NCBI RefSeq assembly: GCF_001434695.1
Contig: NZ_AZDI01000009.1
Location: 1 to 64,000 of the forward strand
Source of the DNA: Dellaglioa algida DSM 15638
GTDB lineage: Bacteria > Bacillota > Bacilli > Lactobacillales > Lactobacillaceae
Direction of reading: 5' to 3'
DNA length: 64,000 nt
Below, one piece after another: positions 24,007 through 33,592 of the stretch. A program made the translations under genes and the position numbers. The notes beneath the pieces are model-generated. The model saw only the letters and a list, made by a program, of their open reading frames with translations. It was not told the origin of the DNA and made no database searches. How positions within the stretch are numbered: position 1 is the first letter of the stretch; every line of letters begins with the position of its first letter.

Positions 24007-24810
24007 ATGAGAGTTGCTATTTTTGAAAACGATGGAAAAAAATCACAAAAAGTTAGTAAGGAATTATATCAAAAATTAGTGGACGCGCATATACCAATTG
24101 ATAATGATGATCCCGAAATTGTCATTACGGTTGGTGGTGATGGAACATTACTTGCCGCATTTAGAAACTATCAAGATAATCTTCAAAATATCAGGTTTGT
24201 TGGGGTCCATACGGGGCACTTGGGATTTTATACGGACTGGCGAGATGATGAAATTGATGATTTAGTTATTAGCCTACAATCAGACAATAAACAATCAATT
24301 AACTACCCATTATTAGATGTTAAAGTTGAATATTATGACGCGGAGCCTGAAAAATTTCTTGCGCTAAATGAATCAACATTAAAACGAATTAATAATACAA
24401 TGGTGACGGATGTCTATATTGGTGATCAATTATTCGAAAAATTTCGTGGAGATGGGTTATGTATTTCAACGCCAACAGGGTCAACGGCATACAATAAATC
24501 CGTTGGTGGCGCAGTCATTCACCCTGGCCTTGAATCATTACAAATGGCAGAAATTGCATCGATTAATAATCGAGTGTTTCGAACGTTGAGTTCACCCGTG
24601 ATTGTGGCTTCAAATGATTGGATAACACTTAAACCAACGCAAAGTGGTGATTTTATTTTTAGTGTTGATCAGGAAATTTATCATAATAAGCAAATTAAGA
24701 TGATAAAATACCGGGTAGCAAAGGAACGCATCTGTTTTGCAAAATATCGACATAATGATTTTTGGAAACGTGTGAATGAAGCATTTATTGGCAGTGATTA
24801 TGAAGATTGA
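24007..24810 (+). CDS. nadK: NAD kinase
   Basis: A 267-residue enzyme that phosphorylates NAD to NADP. The GGDGTLL motif (about residues 44-50), the NEST segment and the glycine-rich [15 protein letters not shown] are diagnostic. The ATG at 24007 is chosen because AAAGAGGG lies just upstream; a TTG at 23989 would add six unneeded residues. It overlaps the next gene by 11 bases. Confidence 0.97.
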   Translation: MRVAIFENDGKKSQKVSKELYQKLVDAHIPIDNDDPEIVITVGGDGTLLAAFRNYQDNLQNIRFVGVHTGHLGFYTDWRDDEIDDLVISLQSDNKQSINYPLLDVKVEYYDAEPEKFLALNESTLKRINNTMVTDVYIGDQLFEKFRGDGLCISTPTGSTAYNKSVGGAVIHPGLESLQMAEIASINNRVFRTLSSPVIVASNDWITLKPTQSGDFIFSVDQEIYHNKQIKMIKYRVAKERICFAKYRHNDFWKRVNEAFIGSDYED

Positions 24811-25696
24811 TTGGCAATATACTGGGACGTCACCCCAAAAAGTGAAAACTTTTTTGAAGGGCGAAGGTGTATCTAGGCGACTTTTAGCAACCCTTAAATA
24901 TCGCGGTGGACGGCTCCTAGTTAATGACAATGAGCAATGGGCAATCGACTTTATTCAACAAAATGATAAGGTAAGTATTGTATTACCAGCTGAAAAAAAT
25001 AAAAATGAGTTGAAAAAATCATTTGTTCCAATTGATATTGCATTCGAGGATCGTGATTTTTTAATTCTTAATAAACCTGCACACGTTGCATCAATCCCTT
25101 CGTTTTTGCACCCAGAAGATACACTGATTAATCGTGTCGCAGGTTATTATGATAATTGCCATTTAGAGGAATTTGTTCCGCATATTGCGACACGTCTCGA
25201 TCGTGATACAAGCGGGCTCGTTTTGTTTGCTAAGCATCGGTTTGCCCATGCGCTACTAGATCAACAACTACAAAATCATCAAATTAATAAGTTTTATACA
25301 GCCTTTGTTGAAGGAAAGCTTACAGATGATCATGGACTCATTGACGAGCCTATTCAACGTGATCCTGAATCGTTTATCAAACGACAAGTTGGGCATGGAG
25401 AAGGTAGTCAAGTGGCTTCAACGGAATATTGGTTGGAGCGGTCTACGCAGGACGCTAGTCAGTATAGAATTCAACTACATACGGGTAGGACACACCAAAT
25501 TCGAGTTCATTTCGCGTCAACAGGACATCCCTTAGTTGGTGATACGTTGTATGGCGGACACGTCGATATGCCAATGGAACGGCAGGCACTACATTGCAGC
25601 GAGATTGAATTTTACCAGCCGTTTACCCACAGAATGGTAAATGTCCAAAGTCCCATCGCACTGGATATGCAGAAATTCATAAATAAAAATAAATGA
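24800..25696 (+). CDS. RluA/RluD-family pseudouridine synthase
   Basis: A 298-residue rRNA or tRNA pseudouridine synthase. The catalytic Asp is in [15 protein letters not shown] (near residue 135). An S4-like N-terminal part ([19 protein letters not shown]) precedes it, and [11 protein letters not shown] is the conserved late motif. The ATG at 24800 overlaps the nadK stop. It is the YjbO-type neighbour of nadK; the exact target uridine cannot be told from sequence. Confidence 0.94.
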   Translation: MKIDWQYTGTSPQKVKTFLKGEGVSRRLLATLKYRGGRLLVNDNEQWAIDFIQQNDKVSIVLPAEKNKNELKKSFVPIDIAFEDRDFLILNKPAHVASIPSFLHPEDTLINRVAGYYDNCHLEEFVPHIATRLDRDTSGLVLFAKHRFAHALLDQQLQNHQINKFYTAFVEGKLTDDHGLIDEPIQRDPESFIKRQVGHGEGSQVASTEYWLERSTQDASQYRIQLHTGRTHQIRVHFASTGHPLVGDTLYGGHVDMPMERQALHCSEIEFYQPFTHRMVNVQSPIALDMQKFINKNK

Positions 25697-25706
25697 GGCA
25701 CTTCGC

Positions 25707-27077
25707 ATGGCAGATACAGAAAAATATAACCAAATAAAAACTGAAGAAATTATCGACTCGCTGGATAAAGGGCAACGATATAATTTCCATAATGAATTTA
25801 CAGATTTACATGTTTATGAACAAGCCGAAATATTTACAACACTTGATAAAGAGCAAAGACAAAGAGTCTACCAATACTTAACGCCTAAAGAATTAAGTGA
25901 TACATTCGATGCTATTGAAGATGATCCCGAAGAAGCTGTCAAATATTTTGATGAAATGTCGCTGAAATATGTTGCCGAATTATTGGACAATATGTATACC
26001 GATAATGAAGTTGATCTGTTGGGACAACTTGATAAACATAAGTTGGCTAAGTACTTAGGGTTAATGGATAAAGACAAGGCCAATGAAATTAAGGCATTAC
26101 TCCATTATGAAGATAAAACGGCCGGTGCTATTATGTCGACTGATTTTGCTTCAATTGTTTCTAACCAAACGGTTAGTTCTGCCATGCAAGTTTTAAGAGA
26201 AGAAGCAGGAAATGCAGAAACAATCTATTATGACTATGTTGTTAATAATGATAAACGATTACTCGGAATCGTGACGTTGAGAAACTTATTGATGAGTGAC
26301 GAGACCGCATTAATTGGTGATATCATGACTACGCCAGTTATGTCCGTAAAAGCGGATGATGATCAAGAAGACGTTGCTAAAATGATTCGTGATTATAATT
26401 TTTTGGCGATGCCAGTTACAAATTACGATGAACAATTAATCGGTGTGATTACTGTTGATGATATTATTGATGTTATTGATGAAGAATCAGCTGAAGATTA
26501 CTCTGGTTTGGCCGGTGTTGATACTGAAGAACAAACTGAAAATCCATTTAAGGCGGCTTCGAAACGATTACCGTGGTTGATAACGTTATTATTTTTGGGG
26601 ATGTCGACGGCAAGTTTGGTTAGCCATTTTGAGGGCTTGCTAAGTGAAGCAAGTATTTTGGCTGTCTTTATTTCTTTGATTACCGGGACAGCCGGTAATG
26701 CCGGAACACAAAGTTTGGCCGTTGCCGTTCGACGGTTAGCTGTTAAAGATGATACGGAACAAAGTGTGGTTAGGCTAATTATTAGTGAGGTATTCACGGG
26801 GTTAGTTATTGGTGTTGTAACGGGTATTGCTGTTACCTTAATCGTTGGAATTTGGAAGGGTAACTTTGTACTAGGAATGGTTATTGGACTCGCAATGATG
26901 AGTGCAATTACCGTTGCTAACTTGGCCGGTAGCTTCATTCCTATTTTGATGGACAAAATAGGCGTTGATCCGGCTGTTGCATCAGGTCCTTTCATTTCAA
27001 CGCTAAGTGATTTAACATCTGTACTCATTTATTTCAGTATTGCACAAGTATTTTTAAAGTTTTTTATTACAAGTTAA
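25707..27077 (+). CDS. mgtE: Magnesium transporter MgtE
   Basis: A 456-residue Mg2+ channel. The N-terminal superhelical domain is at about 1-135, two CBS domains at about 137-260 (IMSTDFASI, IMTTPVMSV), a plug helix follows, and five membrane helices lie from about residue 285 with the pore segment GTAGNAGTQSLAV. The Mg2+-sensing cytosolic part and pore are intact. No M-box riboswitch precedes it because it is only 10 bases after the previous gene. Confidence 0.96.
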   Translation: MADTEKYNQIKTEEIIDSLDKGQRYNFHNEFTDLHVYEQAEIFTTLDKEQRQRVYQYLTPKELSDTFDAIEDDPEEAVKYFDEMSLKYVAELLDNMYTDNEVDLLGQLDKHKLAKYLGLMDKDKANEIKALLHYEDKTAGAIMSTDFASIVSNQTVSSAMQVLREEAGNAETIYYDYVVNNDKRLLGIVTLRNLLMSDETALIGDIMTTPVMSVKADDDQEDVAKMIRDYNFLAMPVTNYDEQLIGVITVDDIIDVIDEESAEDYSGLAGVDTEEQTENPFKAASKRLPWLITLLFLGMSTASLVSHFEGLLSEASILAVFISLITGTAGNAGTQSLAVAVRRLAVKDDTEQSVVRLIISEVFTGLVIGVVTGIAVTLIVGIWKGNFVLGMVIGLAMMSAITVANLAGSFIPILMDKIGVDPAVASGPFISTLSDLTSVLIYFSIAQVFLKFFITS

Positions 27078-27085
27078 CATAATAC

Positions 27086-27120
27086 AAAAAGCTCTAATCA
27101 TAGTGGTTAGAGCTTTTTAT
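27086..27120 (+). terminator. Terminator after mgtE
   Basis: A stem AAAAAGCTCTAA/TTAGAGCTTTTT around CATAGTGG lies 9 bases after the mgtE stop. Confidence 0.9.
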
Positions 27121-27199
27121 ATTGCGTTTTAAGGGGATAAAATGGTTTGGTGTGTGATATATGAAAGTATTTAAAATCGAAAATATCGATTTTAAATTT

Positions 27200-27403
27200 T
27201 TAGAAATAACCATTAAAAAGAAGATATCCTGCTCCAACACCAAAGAAAATAACCGCAAACAATAAACTATTTGATAAGGCTAACGTAATAAAAGATGAGG
27301 TATCTTTAGTGCCTTCCTTTTTAAGTTTCGTGAAAGTTTGCCAGGTCATAAATAGTTGCCAGATAGCGATTAATATGAAGATAATACCAATTATATAAAA
27401 CAT
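27200..27403 (-). CDS. Small two-helix membrane protein
   Basis: A 67-residue protein with two membrane helices (about 2-22 and 43-65) joined by the basic loop TFTKLKKEGTKDTS. A strong AAAGGAGG site precedes the ATG. No family is recognised. It stands alone between mgtE and cutC, so context does not help; a small envelope protein of unknown role. Confidence 0.75.
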   Translation of the reverse strand: MFYIIGIIFILIAIWQLFMTWQTFTKLKKEGTKDTSSFITLALSNSLLFAVIFFGVGAGYLLFNGYF

Positions 27404-27582
27404 ATCAAAGCCTCCTTTACGATTAATCTATCACATTAAGTAAGCGCTGTTTATATTAAATTAATTATATTAGCATAATTTATTTTAAATAATACTCGCG
27501 AATAACCGTAATATTTATGACTTTTAAATCTATTTTCAAAATTAATAAGTAGGTAATTAAATAAAAAAATAAATATATTAAA

Positions 27583-27622
27583 AAGGGTTTGAATATTCCA
27601 ATTATGGAAGTATCCAAACCCT
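27583..27622 (-). terminator. Terminator after cutC
   Basis: An AAGGGTTTG/CAAACCCTT-type stem with an inner TTCCA/TGGAA pair lies 11 bases past the cutC stop. It is followed on the minus strand by a T-rich tract. The 27404-27582 stretch shows no gene. Confidence 0.75.
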
Positions 27623-27632
27623 TATTGTTATC

Positions 27633-28271
27633 TTACTTTAAAACGATTTTTGTGCCATGAAGTTCTTTAACATTTAAATTAGTCGCAATTTCATCAACAT
27701 TATCAGCGGTGATACCACCGCCGGGAACAATTTTAATGAGCCCATTTGACCAATCAATAATTTCTTGAAGATGTGGTAGTGTTTCCTCAATTGGCTTATC
27801 GAGTGAACCACCGTGTGTCAGAACACGATCGATATCGTGTTCTGACAACCAAGCTAATGCATCGAGTTGGGCATCGCTTGGAATTTCATCAAAGGCCATA
27901 TGGAAAGTGATTTGCATGCCACCACTTGCGGCAATTAAAAATTCCATAGCATCTGTATCTAATTGATTGTCGGTGTCTAAAGCGCCAAAGACAACACCAT
28001 CAACCCCAAGTTGTTGAGCCTGAAATAAATCGGCTTCCATAATTTTTAATTCGGTATCGTTATAAACAAAATTTCCACCGCGAGGTCGAATCATTGCCAT
28101 AACAGGGACCTGATTGTCCTGAGCATAATGCATCGTTTCCGACATAACCCCTTTGCTGACGGTTGTTCCGCCAACGGCAAGATTATCACAAAGCTCGAAG
28201 CGATTAGCCCCAGCTGCAAATTGTTTCGGAATATCGGTAAAATTTTCGACTGCAACTTCTTTAATTAACAA
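27633..28271 (-). CDS. cutC: CutC family protein
   Basis: A 212-residue TIM-barrel protein of the CutC family. Recognisable segments are the GANRFELCDNLAVGGTT start, MIRPRGGNFVYND and the late VPGGGIT. The name comes from a proposed role in copper homeostasis that is not well supported biochemically. The frame is shorter than some members, which reach about 230-250 residues, but covers the barrel. It lies 12 bases after the lactonase gene and is co-transcribed with it. Confidence 0.92.
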   Translation of the reverse strand: MLIKEVAVENFTDIPKQFAAGANRFELCDNLAVGGTTVSKGVMSETMHYAQDNQVPVMAMIRPRGGNFVYNDTELKIMEADLFQAQQLGVDGVVFGALDTDNQLDTDAMEFLIAASGGMQITFHMAFDEIPSDAQLDALAWLSEHDIDRVLTHGGSLDKPIEETLPHLQEIIDWSNGLIKIVPGGGITADNVDEIATNLNVKELHGTKIVLK

Positions 28272-28283
28272 ATTTAATTTCTC

Positions 28284-29309
28284 CTAGTTTTCAAAATAAA
28301 CGCAAACAGATTCTGGAACAGAAATATCTTTCTGGAGCAGGGTTAGCTTGCCAGATGTTGAATCACGTTCAAATAAGCTGGCGTTATCAGTGTTTTGATT
28401 AGCAACAACCAAGAATTCTTCCGATTTATTCAAGCTAAAGTCACGTGGAAAATCACCTTCAGTTGGAATCAATTGGATAAGCGCCATTTTACCATCATTG
28501 TCTAAGGCGTAACAAGCGATTGAATTATGACCACGATTGGACACATATAAGAAGCGACTATCTTTTGAAATGCGAATAGCAGCAATGCCGTTGTGTGCAT
28601 CCCAATCCGATGGAATTGATGACAATGTTTGAATTTCTTTAAACGATCCATCTATTTGATCGTAACTAAGCAGCGTTACTTCACTAGAAAGTTCTCCGGC
28701 CAAATAAGCTAGTTTCCCATTTTTGTGGAAAACAATGTGTCGAGAGCCAAATCCGGGTGCTGAACGATATTCGGCAACCTGTTTAATGGCACCGTCATCT
28801 GAGACGTCAAAAGTTAATAATTGATCAGTACCAAGATCACAGACGACTAAACGATTATCTGGTGTTAAATCAGTAAAGTGAATATGAGAGCTGGTTTGTT
28901 CAGGTTTTGGGCCATGGCCTTCATTTGCAGTTTCACTGATGAGAGATAATGAACCGTCAGCTTGGATTTTTGAAATTGAGATAAGGCCTTTATGATAATT
29001 TGAGCTATAGACCAATTGTCGTGCATTATCAACTGCCACGTAGGCAGGTGGTGCACCTTCGGCAGAAACGTCATTTAAAAATAAGGGGTTATCCGTTGTG
29101 ACATCAAATGCGGAAAGACCGCCAAGTTCTGATCTTTTTGAAACTGTGTATAAGATATTTTTATCAGATTTAGTCAAATATGTTGGATTTTCAACTTTAA
29201 TGTAAGGTATAGCGTCTGTAACTTTTTTTTCGATAGTGTCTAGTTGAGCACGGTGAATACCAGTACTTGTTTTTTTTGTATATGTACCAAATAAAATTGA
29301 TTCTTTCAT
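28284..29309 (-). CDS. pgl: 6-phosphogluconolactonase (YkgB/Pgl beta-propeller type)
   Basis: A 341-residue seven-bladed beta-propeller of the PF10282 lactonase family that hydrolyses 6-phosphogluconolactone in the oxidative pentose phosphate route. The PTYLTKSDKNILYTV, SSHIHFTDLTPDNRL and GSRHIVFHKNGKLAY repeats are typical blades. The preceding enzyme, glucose-6-phosphate dehydrogenase (zwf), is also in this window at 55266. A strong AAAGGAGG site precedes the ATG. Confidence 0.9.
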   Translation of the reverse strand: MKESILFGTYTKKTSTGIHRAQLDTIEKKVTDAIPYIKVENPTYLTKSDKNILYTVSKRSELGGLSAFDVTTDNPLFLNDVSAEGAPPAYVAVDNARQLVYSSNYHKGLISISKIQADGSLSLISETANEGHGPKPEQTSSHIHFTDLTPDNRLVVCDLGTDQLLTFDVSDDGAIKQVAEYRSAPGFGSRHIVFHKNGKLAYLAGELSSEVTLLSYDQIDGSFKEIQTLSSIPSDWDAHNGIAAIRISKDSRFLYVSNRGHNSIACYALDNDGKMALIQLIPTEGDFPRDFSLNKSEEFLVVANQNTDNASLFERDSTSGKLTLLQKDISVPESVCVYFEN

Positions 29310-29357
29310 AGTTGTAAATGCCTCCTTTTGATATTGCCAATATTATATCATATTTCA

Positions 29358-29397
29358 TTGTAAACGTTATTATTTATACCGTACGTTATGCTATAAT
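29358..29397 (+). promoter_or_regulatory. Promoter with cre-like site before the PTS IIA gene
   Basis: A TATAAT at 29392-29397 lies before the PTS gene. Upstream, TTGTAAACGTTATTA (29358-29372) matches the CcpA-binding cre consensus at all but one constrained position. It sits between divergent sugar-related genes, so carbon control is plausible but unproven. Confidence 0.45.
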
Positions 29398-29433
29398 TAT
29401 AGGTAACCAAAAAGAGATAGGGGACGAAAAATT

Positions 29434-29787
29434 ATGACAACAGCAAAAATTGAAGAAATTGGTAAGGATGCTATTTCTAAAAAAGAACCAATTGTGATTC
29501 TTTTTAATGAAAGTGCAACGGATGATTTGAGACAAGTTTCTGTTATCCAGTCGTTTGAAGAGGGTAAAGAAATTGTTTCACCAAAGACTGGCGATGAACT
29601 GGTCATCGATGATCAGACTTTTAAAATTGATTTTGCCGGAGAGTTGGTTTCAAGTAATTTTGAGTCAGTTGGACATGCCACATTATTCTTTATGGAAGTT
29701 CCAGAACATCCACAACCTAATGGTATTTATTTAACACCGCACGTATTACCTACTTTTAAAGTCGGCAGTACAATTATTTATAAATAA
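29434..29787 (+). CDS. Orphan PTS sorbitol-type IIA protein
   Basis: A 117-residue protein of the glucitol/sorbitol IIA family (PF03829). The segment SVGHATLFFMEVP carries the phosphorylatable His and PQPNGIYLTPHVLP is the typical end. No IIB or IIC gene is near, and the next gene is an AI-2E family transporter 14 bases away. A regulatory phosphorylation role is possible, or supply of phosphate to a IIBC encoded elsewhere. A GAT-type start with ATG at 29434 and AGGGGACG upstream is fine. Confidence 0.85.
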   Translation: MTTAKIEEIGKDAISKKEPIVILFNESATDDLRQVSVIQSFEEGKEIVSPKTGDELVIDDQTFKIDFAGELVSSNFESVGHATLFFMEVPEHPQPNGIYLTPHVLPTFKVGSTIIYK

Positions 29788-29801
29788 AGGGGTTCATTAA
29801 A

Positions 29802-30983
29802 ATGCGCCCAGATGAAAATGAAAAAGTTGTTTCACAAAGATCTTGGTTTTGGAAGTGGGTTATCAATAATAAAACGGTTAGCGTTTTATCAATTATTTTA
29901 TTGAGTTTATTGATTATCTTTATGTCAGAAAAGGTAAACTGGTTTTTTGCACCAATTGGAGAGCTTCTTAGTATCGTCGGGTTTCCAATTGTTTTAGCGG
30001 GGGTGTTGTATTATTTAATTGCGCCGCTAATCGATTTTTTTGAATCTCGTTTTAGAATTAATCGTAGTTTACTTATTACAATTGTATTTATCGTTATTGC
30101 CGGACTTTTAGTGTGGGGCATTGTCGTTTTAATTCCTGCCGTTCAGACGCAAACAATCAGCATTATTAAAAATTGGCCAACGTATTGGTCAAATATTACG
30201 CGTCAAACGGATGACTTTATGTCATCATCTCTATTCGACACAATTAAAAATTCTGTTGAAAATATAAATACAGATATTATCGGAACAATTTCTAAAAAAG
30301 CGAGTTCAGTAGTTACTTCAACTGTTGGTTCATTAGGTAGTGTCGTTGGGACCGTGACAACCTTTATTATTGGATTAATAACGGCACCATTTATTTTATT
30401 CTATTTATTGAAAGATGGACATAGTTTACCTGGTTATCTTTCGAAGTTTTTCCCAGTTAGATATCGGAAAGCAACAATTGGGCTATTTGATGAAATTAAC
30501 TTGCAAGTGAGCCAATATATCCGTGGCCAATTAACGGTAGCCTTCTTTGTGGCTGTATTATTCGTTATTGGGTTTTCCGTAGTGGGACTTAAATTTGCCT
30601 TAACCTTAGGTATTTTAGCCGGTTTTTTAAACTTAATTCCATATTTGGGATCGTTTTTAGCAATGGTTCCAGCGCTTGTAATTGCCGCGTTCATCTCACC
30701 AATTATGTTAGTAAAGGTTATTATTGTCTTTTTCGTTGAACAGACAGTTGAATCAAGACTAATTTCACCATTAATTTTGGGTAGTAGCTTAGCCATTCAT
30801 CCAGTTACAATCTTAATCGTTTTATTAGGATCAGGACGTATCTTTGGTTTAATGGGGGTTATCTTTGGAATCCCTGGATATGCTATCATAAAAGTTATTG
30901 TGACACGGATTTTTGCGTGGTATAAAGAAAGTTCTGGATTATATGTTGAATCAGAACCGGAAAAGATAAATAAAAAAAGTTAG
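29802..30983 (+). CDS. AI-2E family transporter
   Basis: A 393-residue membrane protein of the TqsA/AI-2E (PF01594) family with about eight helices. Family members export the AI-2 signal, act as Na+/H+ antiporters or have no known substrate, so the cargo cannot be assigned. The late EQTVESRLISPLILG and GLMGVIFGIPGYAI segments are diagnostic. It forms an operon with the PTS IIA gene and ends at a strong terminator. Confidence 0.93.
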   Translation: MRPDENEKVVSQRSWFWKWVINNKTVSVLSIILLSLLIIFMSEKVNWFFAPIGELLSIVGFPIVLAGVLYYLIAPLIDFFESRFRINRSLLITIVFIVIAGLLVWGIVVLIPAVQTQTISIIKNWPTYWSNITRQTDDFMSSSLFDTIKNSVENINTDIIGTISKKASSVVTSTVGSLGSVVGTVTTFIIGLITAPFILFYLLKDGHSLPGYLSKFFPVRYRKATIGLFDEINLQVSQYIRGQLTVAFFVAVLFVIGFSVVGLKFALTLGILAGFLNLIPYLGSFLAMVPALVIAAFISPIMLVKVIIVFFVEQTVESRLISPLILGSSLAIHPVTILIVLLGSGRIFGLMGVIFGIPGYAIIKVIVTRIFAWYKESSGLYVESEPEKINKKS

Positions 30984-31011
30984 ACAAATTTTATTTTGTC
31001 TAACTTTTTTT
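30972..31011. terminator. Bidirectional terminator between AI-2E and guaC genes
   Basis: A 17-bp stem (30972-30988 with 30995-31011) with poly-A and poly-T ends overlaps the AI-2E transporter stop and lies just after guaC. Confidence 0.92.
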
Positions 31012-31013
31012 AT

Positions 31014-31991
31014 TTATAGGGCGTCTCCGTTAAAAATCGAATTTTTAACAATAACATAATCAACTTTTTCAAGTGCTGATAAGGTATTACCTCCAGCGTA
31101 AGAAATTGAAGATTGTAAATCCTGTTGCATTTCAATTAAGGTATCATGAATGTTTCCTTTAAATGGCACTAACATTTTTTTACCTTCAACGTTCGTATGA
31201 CTTCCTTTTTGATACTCAGAAGCTGAACCAAAATAACTTTTAAATAACTGACCGTCTTTTTCAATTAAATCGCCAGGACTTTGTTTATGTCCGGCGAAGA
31301 GTGAGCCAATCATGCACATTGACGCGCCAAATCTAACTGACTTGGCGATATCGCCGTGGGTTCTGATACCACCATCGGTGATAATTGGTTTACTTGCGGC
31401 TTTAGCACACAAGCGAAGGGCAGCTAATTGCCAACCACCAGTCCCAAAACCAGTTTTAATTTTAGTAATACAAACTTTCCCGGGACCAATTCCTACTTTA
31501 GTTGCATCCGCACCAGCATTTTCAAGTTCTCTAACGCCTTCTGGAGTCCCAACGTTGCCGGCAATCAAGAAGGATTCTGGTAACCATTTTTTAATATGGT
31601 GAATCAAATCAATAACGCTTTGTGCGTGGCCGTGCGCCACATCAATTGTAATATATTCTGGAATTAAATCGGCATTAGCTAGTTCTTCAATTAATGCCCA
31701 TTCTCTAGGTTTAACGCCAACGCTAATTGAAGCAAATAAGCCTTTCTCATGCATTTTTTTGACAAATGGTAATCGACTTTCTTCATCGAAGCGATGCATG
31801 ACGTAAAAATAATCATTTGCCGCAAACCATTCTGCTAACGGTTCATCAATAATAGTCTGCATATTTGCAGGGACTACGGGTAATTTAAAACGGCGAGGAC
31901 CAAATTGAACGGATGTATCAACTTCAGAACGACTGTTCACGATGCACTTATTAGGGACAAGTTGAATATCTTCATAATCAAAAACTGGCAT
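31014..31991 (-). CDS. guaC: GMP reductase
   Basis: A 325-residue TIM-barrel enzyme that converts GMP to IMP with NADPH, part of purine salvage. The catalytic Cys lies in [11 protein letters not shown] (near residue 174), the phosphate loop in [14 protein letters not shown], and the flap in [13 protein letters not shown]. It lacks the CBS insert of IMP dehydrogenase and has the length of the Bacillus-type GuaC. I see no purine riboswitch in the 31992-32159 leader. Confidence 0.96.
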   Translation of the reverse strand: MPVFDYEDIQLVPNKCIVNSRSEVDTSVQFGPRRFKLPVVPANMQTIIDEPLAEWFAANDYFYVMHRFDEESRLPFVKKMHEKGLFASISVGVKPREWALIEELANADLIPEYITIDVAHGHAQSVIDLIHHIKKWLPESFLIAGNVGTPEGVRELENAGADATKVGIGPGKVCITKIKTGFGTGGWQLAALRLCAKAASKPIITDGGIRTHGDIAKSVRFGASMCMIGSLFAGHKQSPGDLIEKDGQLFKSYFGSASEYQKGSHTNVEGKKMLVPFKGNIHDTLIEMQQDLQSSISYAGGNTLSALEKVDYVIVKNSIFNGDAL

Positions 31992-32159
31992 AACGTCTCC
32001 TCATTTCCTTTAAATACGAACATTATTTTATATTTTTAAATTAATATCAGTAACCAAAGGATAATTTACGCTATTTTTTGATATAAGTCAACATATTTAC
32101 ATTATTAATCGAAAATTAAACAATAATGCGAGAGGAGAGTTCATCGTGCTATAATCATT

Positions 32160-32678
32160 TTGGGAGTGATTAACATCGTAAAAAAAGAAAAAGTTAAAAA
32201 AACGAATGACGAACGTATTTTGGATCAACATCACATTGACTTTGAAAGCTATAGTTTTGACTTCTTGGGTGGACGACAAATGGACTCAAGTAAAGAAGCT
32301 GAAGAACTCGGAACCGATGAACGAAGTATTTTAAAAACAATCGTTTTGCAAGGAAGTAATGGTGACAGAGATTATGTGGTTGTCTGTCTACCTATTACCT
32401 TTGAAATTGATTTAAAATTAGTTGCGCGTGAATTGAATGAAAAACAATTACACTTAGCGGATAATAAAAATTTGATTAATATTACCGGATACGTTCATGG
32501 TGCTAATACGCCAATTGGCATAAATATACGAAAAGGATTTCCAATTTATTTTGACGAACGCATACAAGAATTCGAAAAAATATGGGTTTCAGCTGGAAAA
32601 GTTGGCCGATCTGTTGGCGTAAAACGTGAAGAACTGGTGACATTGGTTAAAGGCCATTATATTAATATTGAAAAGTAG
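32160..32678 (+). CDS. ebsC: Cys-tRNA(Pro)/Cys-tRNA deacylase (EbsC/YbaK)
   Basis: A protein of about 170 residues in the YbaK/EbsC family that removes misactivated amino acids from tRNA. The KKTNDERILDQHHIDFESY start, LKTIVLQG, VAREL and GYVHGANTPIG segments are diagnostic. The start is unclear. A -10-like TATAAT is at 32150-32155. The only canonical in-frame starts are TTG 32160 and GTG 32166, both without an upstream ribosome site. A GGGAG at 32162-32166 points instead to the ATC at 32175, where the family consensus begins. Either the mRNA is nearly leaderless or a rare ATC start is used. Confidence 0.92.
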   Translation: MGVINIVKKEKVKKTNDERILDQHHIDFESYSFDFLGGRQMDSSKEAEELGTDERSILKTIVLQGSNGDRDYVVVCLPITFEIDLKLVARELNEKQLHLADNKNLINITGYVHGANTPIGINIRKGFPIYFDERIQEFEKIWVSAGKVGRSVGVKREELVTLVKGHYINIEK

Positions 32679-32719
32679 CTACTCATTAAATTAAATGATA
32701 AAAAAGGAATAAAGATAAA

Positions 32720-33592
32720 TTGAAAAAAATCGAGAAGAGTGCCATATTTTTAAAAAATAAAATAGATTTATTTAGATGTCCTGTCTGCCTACAACCATAT
32801 AGTGAAGTTAGAGGCCAGACGATGATTTGCCCAGATGATCATCAGGTTGATTTATCTAAAAAGGGAACTCTTTATTTCTTAAACCATGGTGTGAAAAGTG
32901 ATTACGAATTGGACATGTGGCTGGCTCGTAGACAATTATTGCAAGCTGGTTTGTTTAAACCAATCACCGATAAAATACTGGAACAACTTTCAGATGAAAG
33001 CGAAACAATTATGGATGTTGGATGCGGAGAAGGGACCCCACTACACAATATCGAGGTTGCTCGTCAAAATAGTCAGGACACCTATGTTGGATTTGACATA
33101 TCAAAAGATGCCATCAATTATGCGACTCAACAGGAAACAGACGCTTTTTATTGTATTGCCGATTTAGCTAAGTTACCTTTTAATAACCAATCATTTTCAA
33201 CCATAATTGATATTTTTTCTCCTTCTGCCTACGCAGAATTCGATCGTGTTTTGGAGGAAAACGGGCAGTTATTGAAAATTATTCCAAATTCAAATTATTT
33301 AGTTGAGTTACGTGAACTTTTATACAATGAGGAAAGTCATAATAGAAGTTACAGTAATGAAAAGGTTTTAAACCTTTTCAAAGAAAAATATCCTGATTCT
33401 GAACAGATCGTTATTAGCTACCAGTTTGATATTCCTGAAGGCTTATTTCCGGCACTACTTGAGATGACACCGTTACATTGGGGCGCCACATCAGATAATC
33501 AAACTAGGGCTAAAGCGCATCCCCTCAAACAAATCACAGTGGACGTAACCTTATTAAAACATCGTAAAAATAAGTCAGAATCGGTGTTGTAA
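32720..33592 (+). CDS. rlmA: 23S rRNA (guanine-N1)-methyltransferase RlmA-type
   Basis: A 290-residue SAM-dependent methyltransferase with an N-terminal zinc finger (FRCPVC at about 18-23 and MICPDDHQ at about 36-43) and a Rossmann domain with MDVGCGEG (about 98-105). This is the RlmA/RrmA group that methylates G745 or G748 of 23S rRNA, a position linked to macrolide and tylosin sensitivity. It starts at TTG with GGA upstream. Which of the two positions is modified cannot be told. Confidence 0.93.
   Translation: MKKIEKSAIFLKNKIDLFRCPVCLQPYSEVRGQTMICPDDHQVDLSKKGTLYFLNHGVKSDYELDMWLARRQLLQAGLFKPITDKILEQLSDESETIMDVGCGEGTPLHNIEVARQNSQDTYVGFDISKDAINYATQQETDAFYCIADLAKLPFNNQSFSTIIDIFSPSAYAEFDRVLEENGQLLKIIPNSNYLVELRELLYNEESHNRSYSNEKVLNLFKEKYPDSEQIVISYQFDIPEGLFPALLEMTPLHWGATSDNQTRAKAHPLKQITVDVTLLKHRKNKSESVL

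Noticed and set aside
25697-25706. M-box magnesium riboswitch before mgtE
   Set aside because: Only 10 bases separate mgtE from the upstream gene.
26498-27028. Minus-strand ORF of 176 codons opposite mgtE
   Set aside because: It is the reverse frame of the MgtE membrane domain; composition is typical of antisense frames.
31992-32159. Purine riboswitch before guaC
   Set aside because: No three-way-junction stems or conserved loop pairs could be found on the minus strand.
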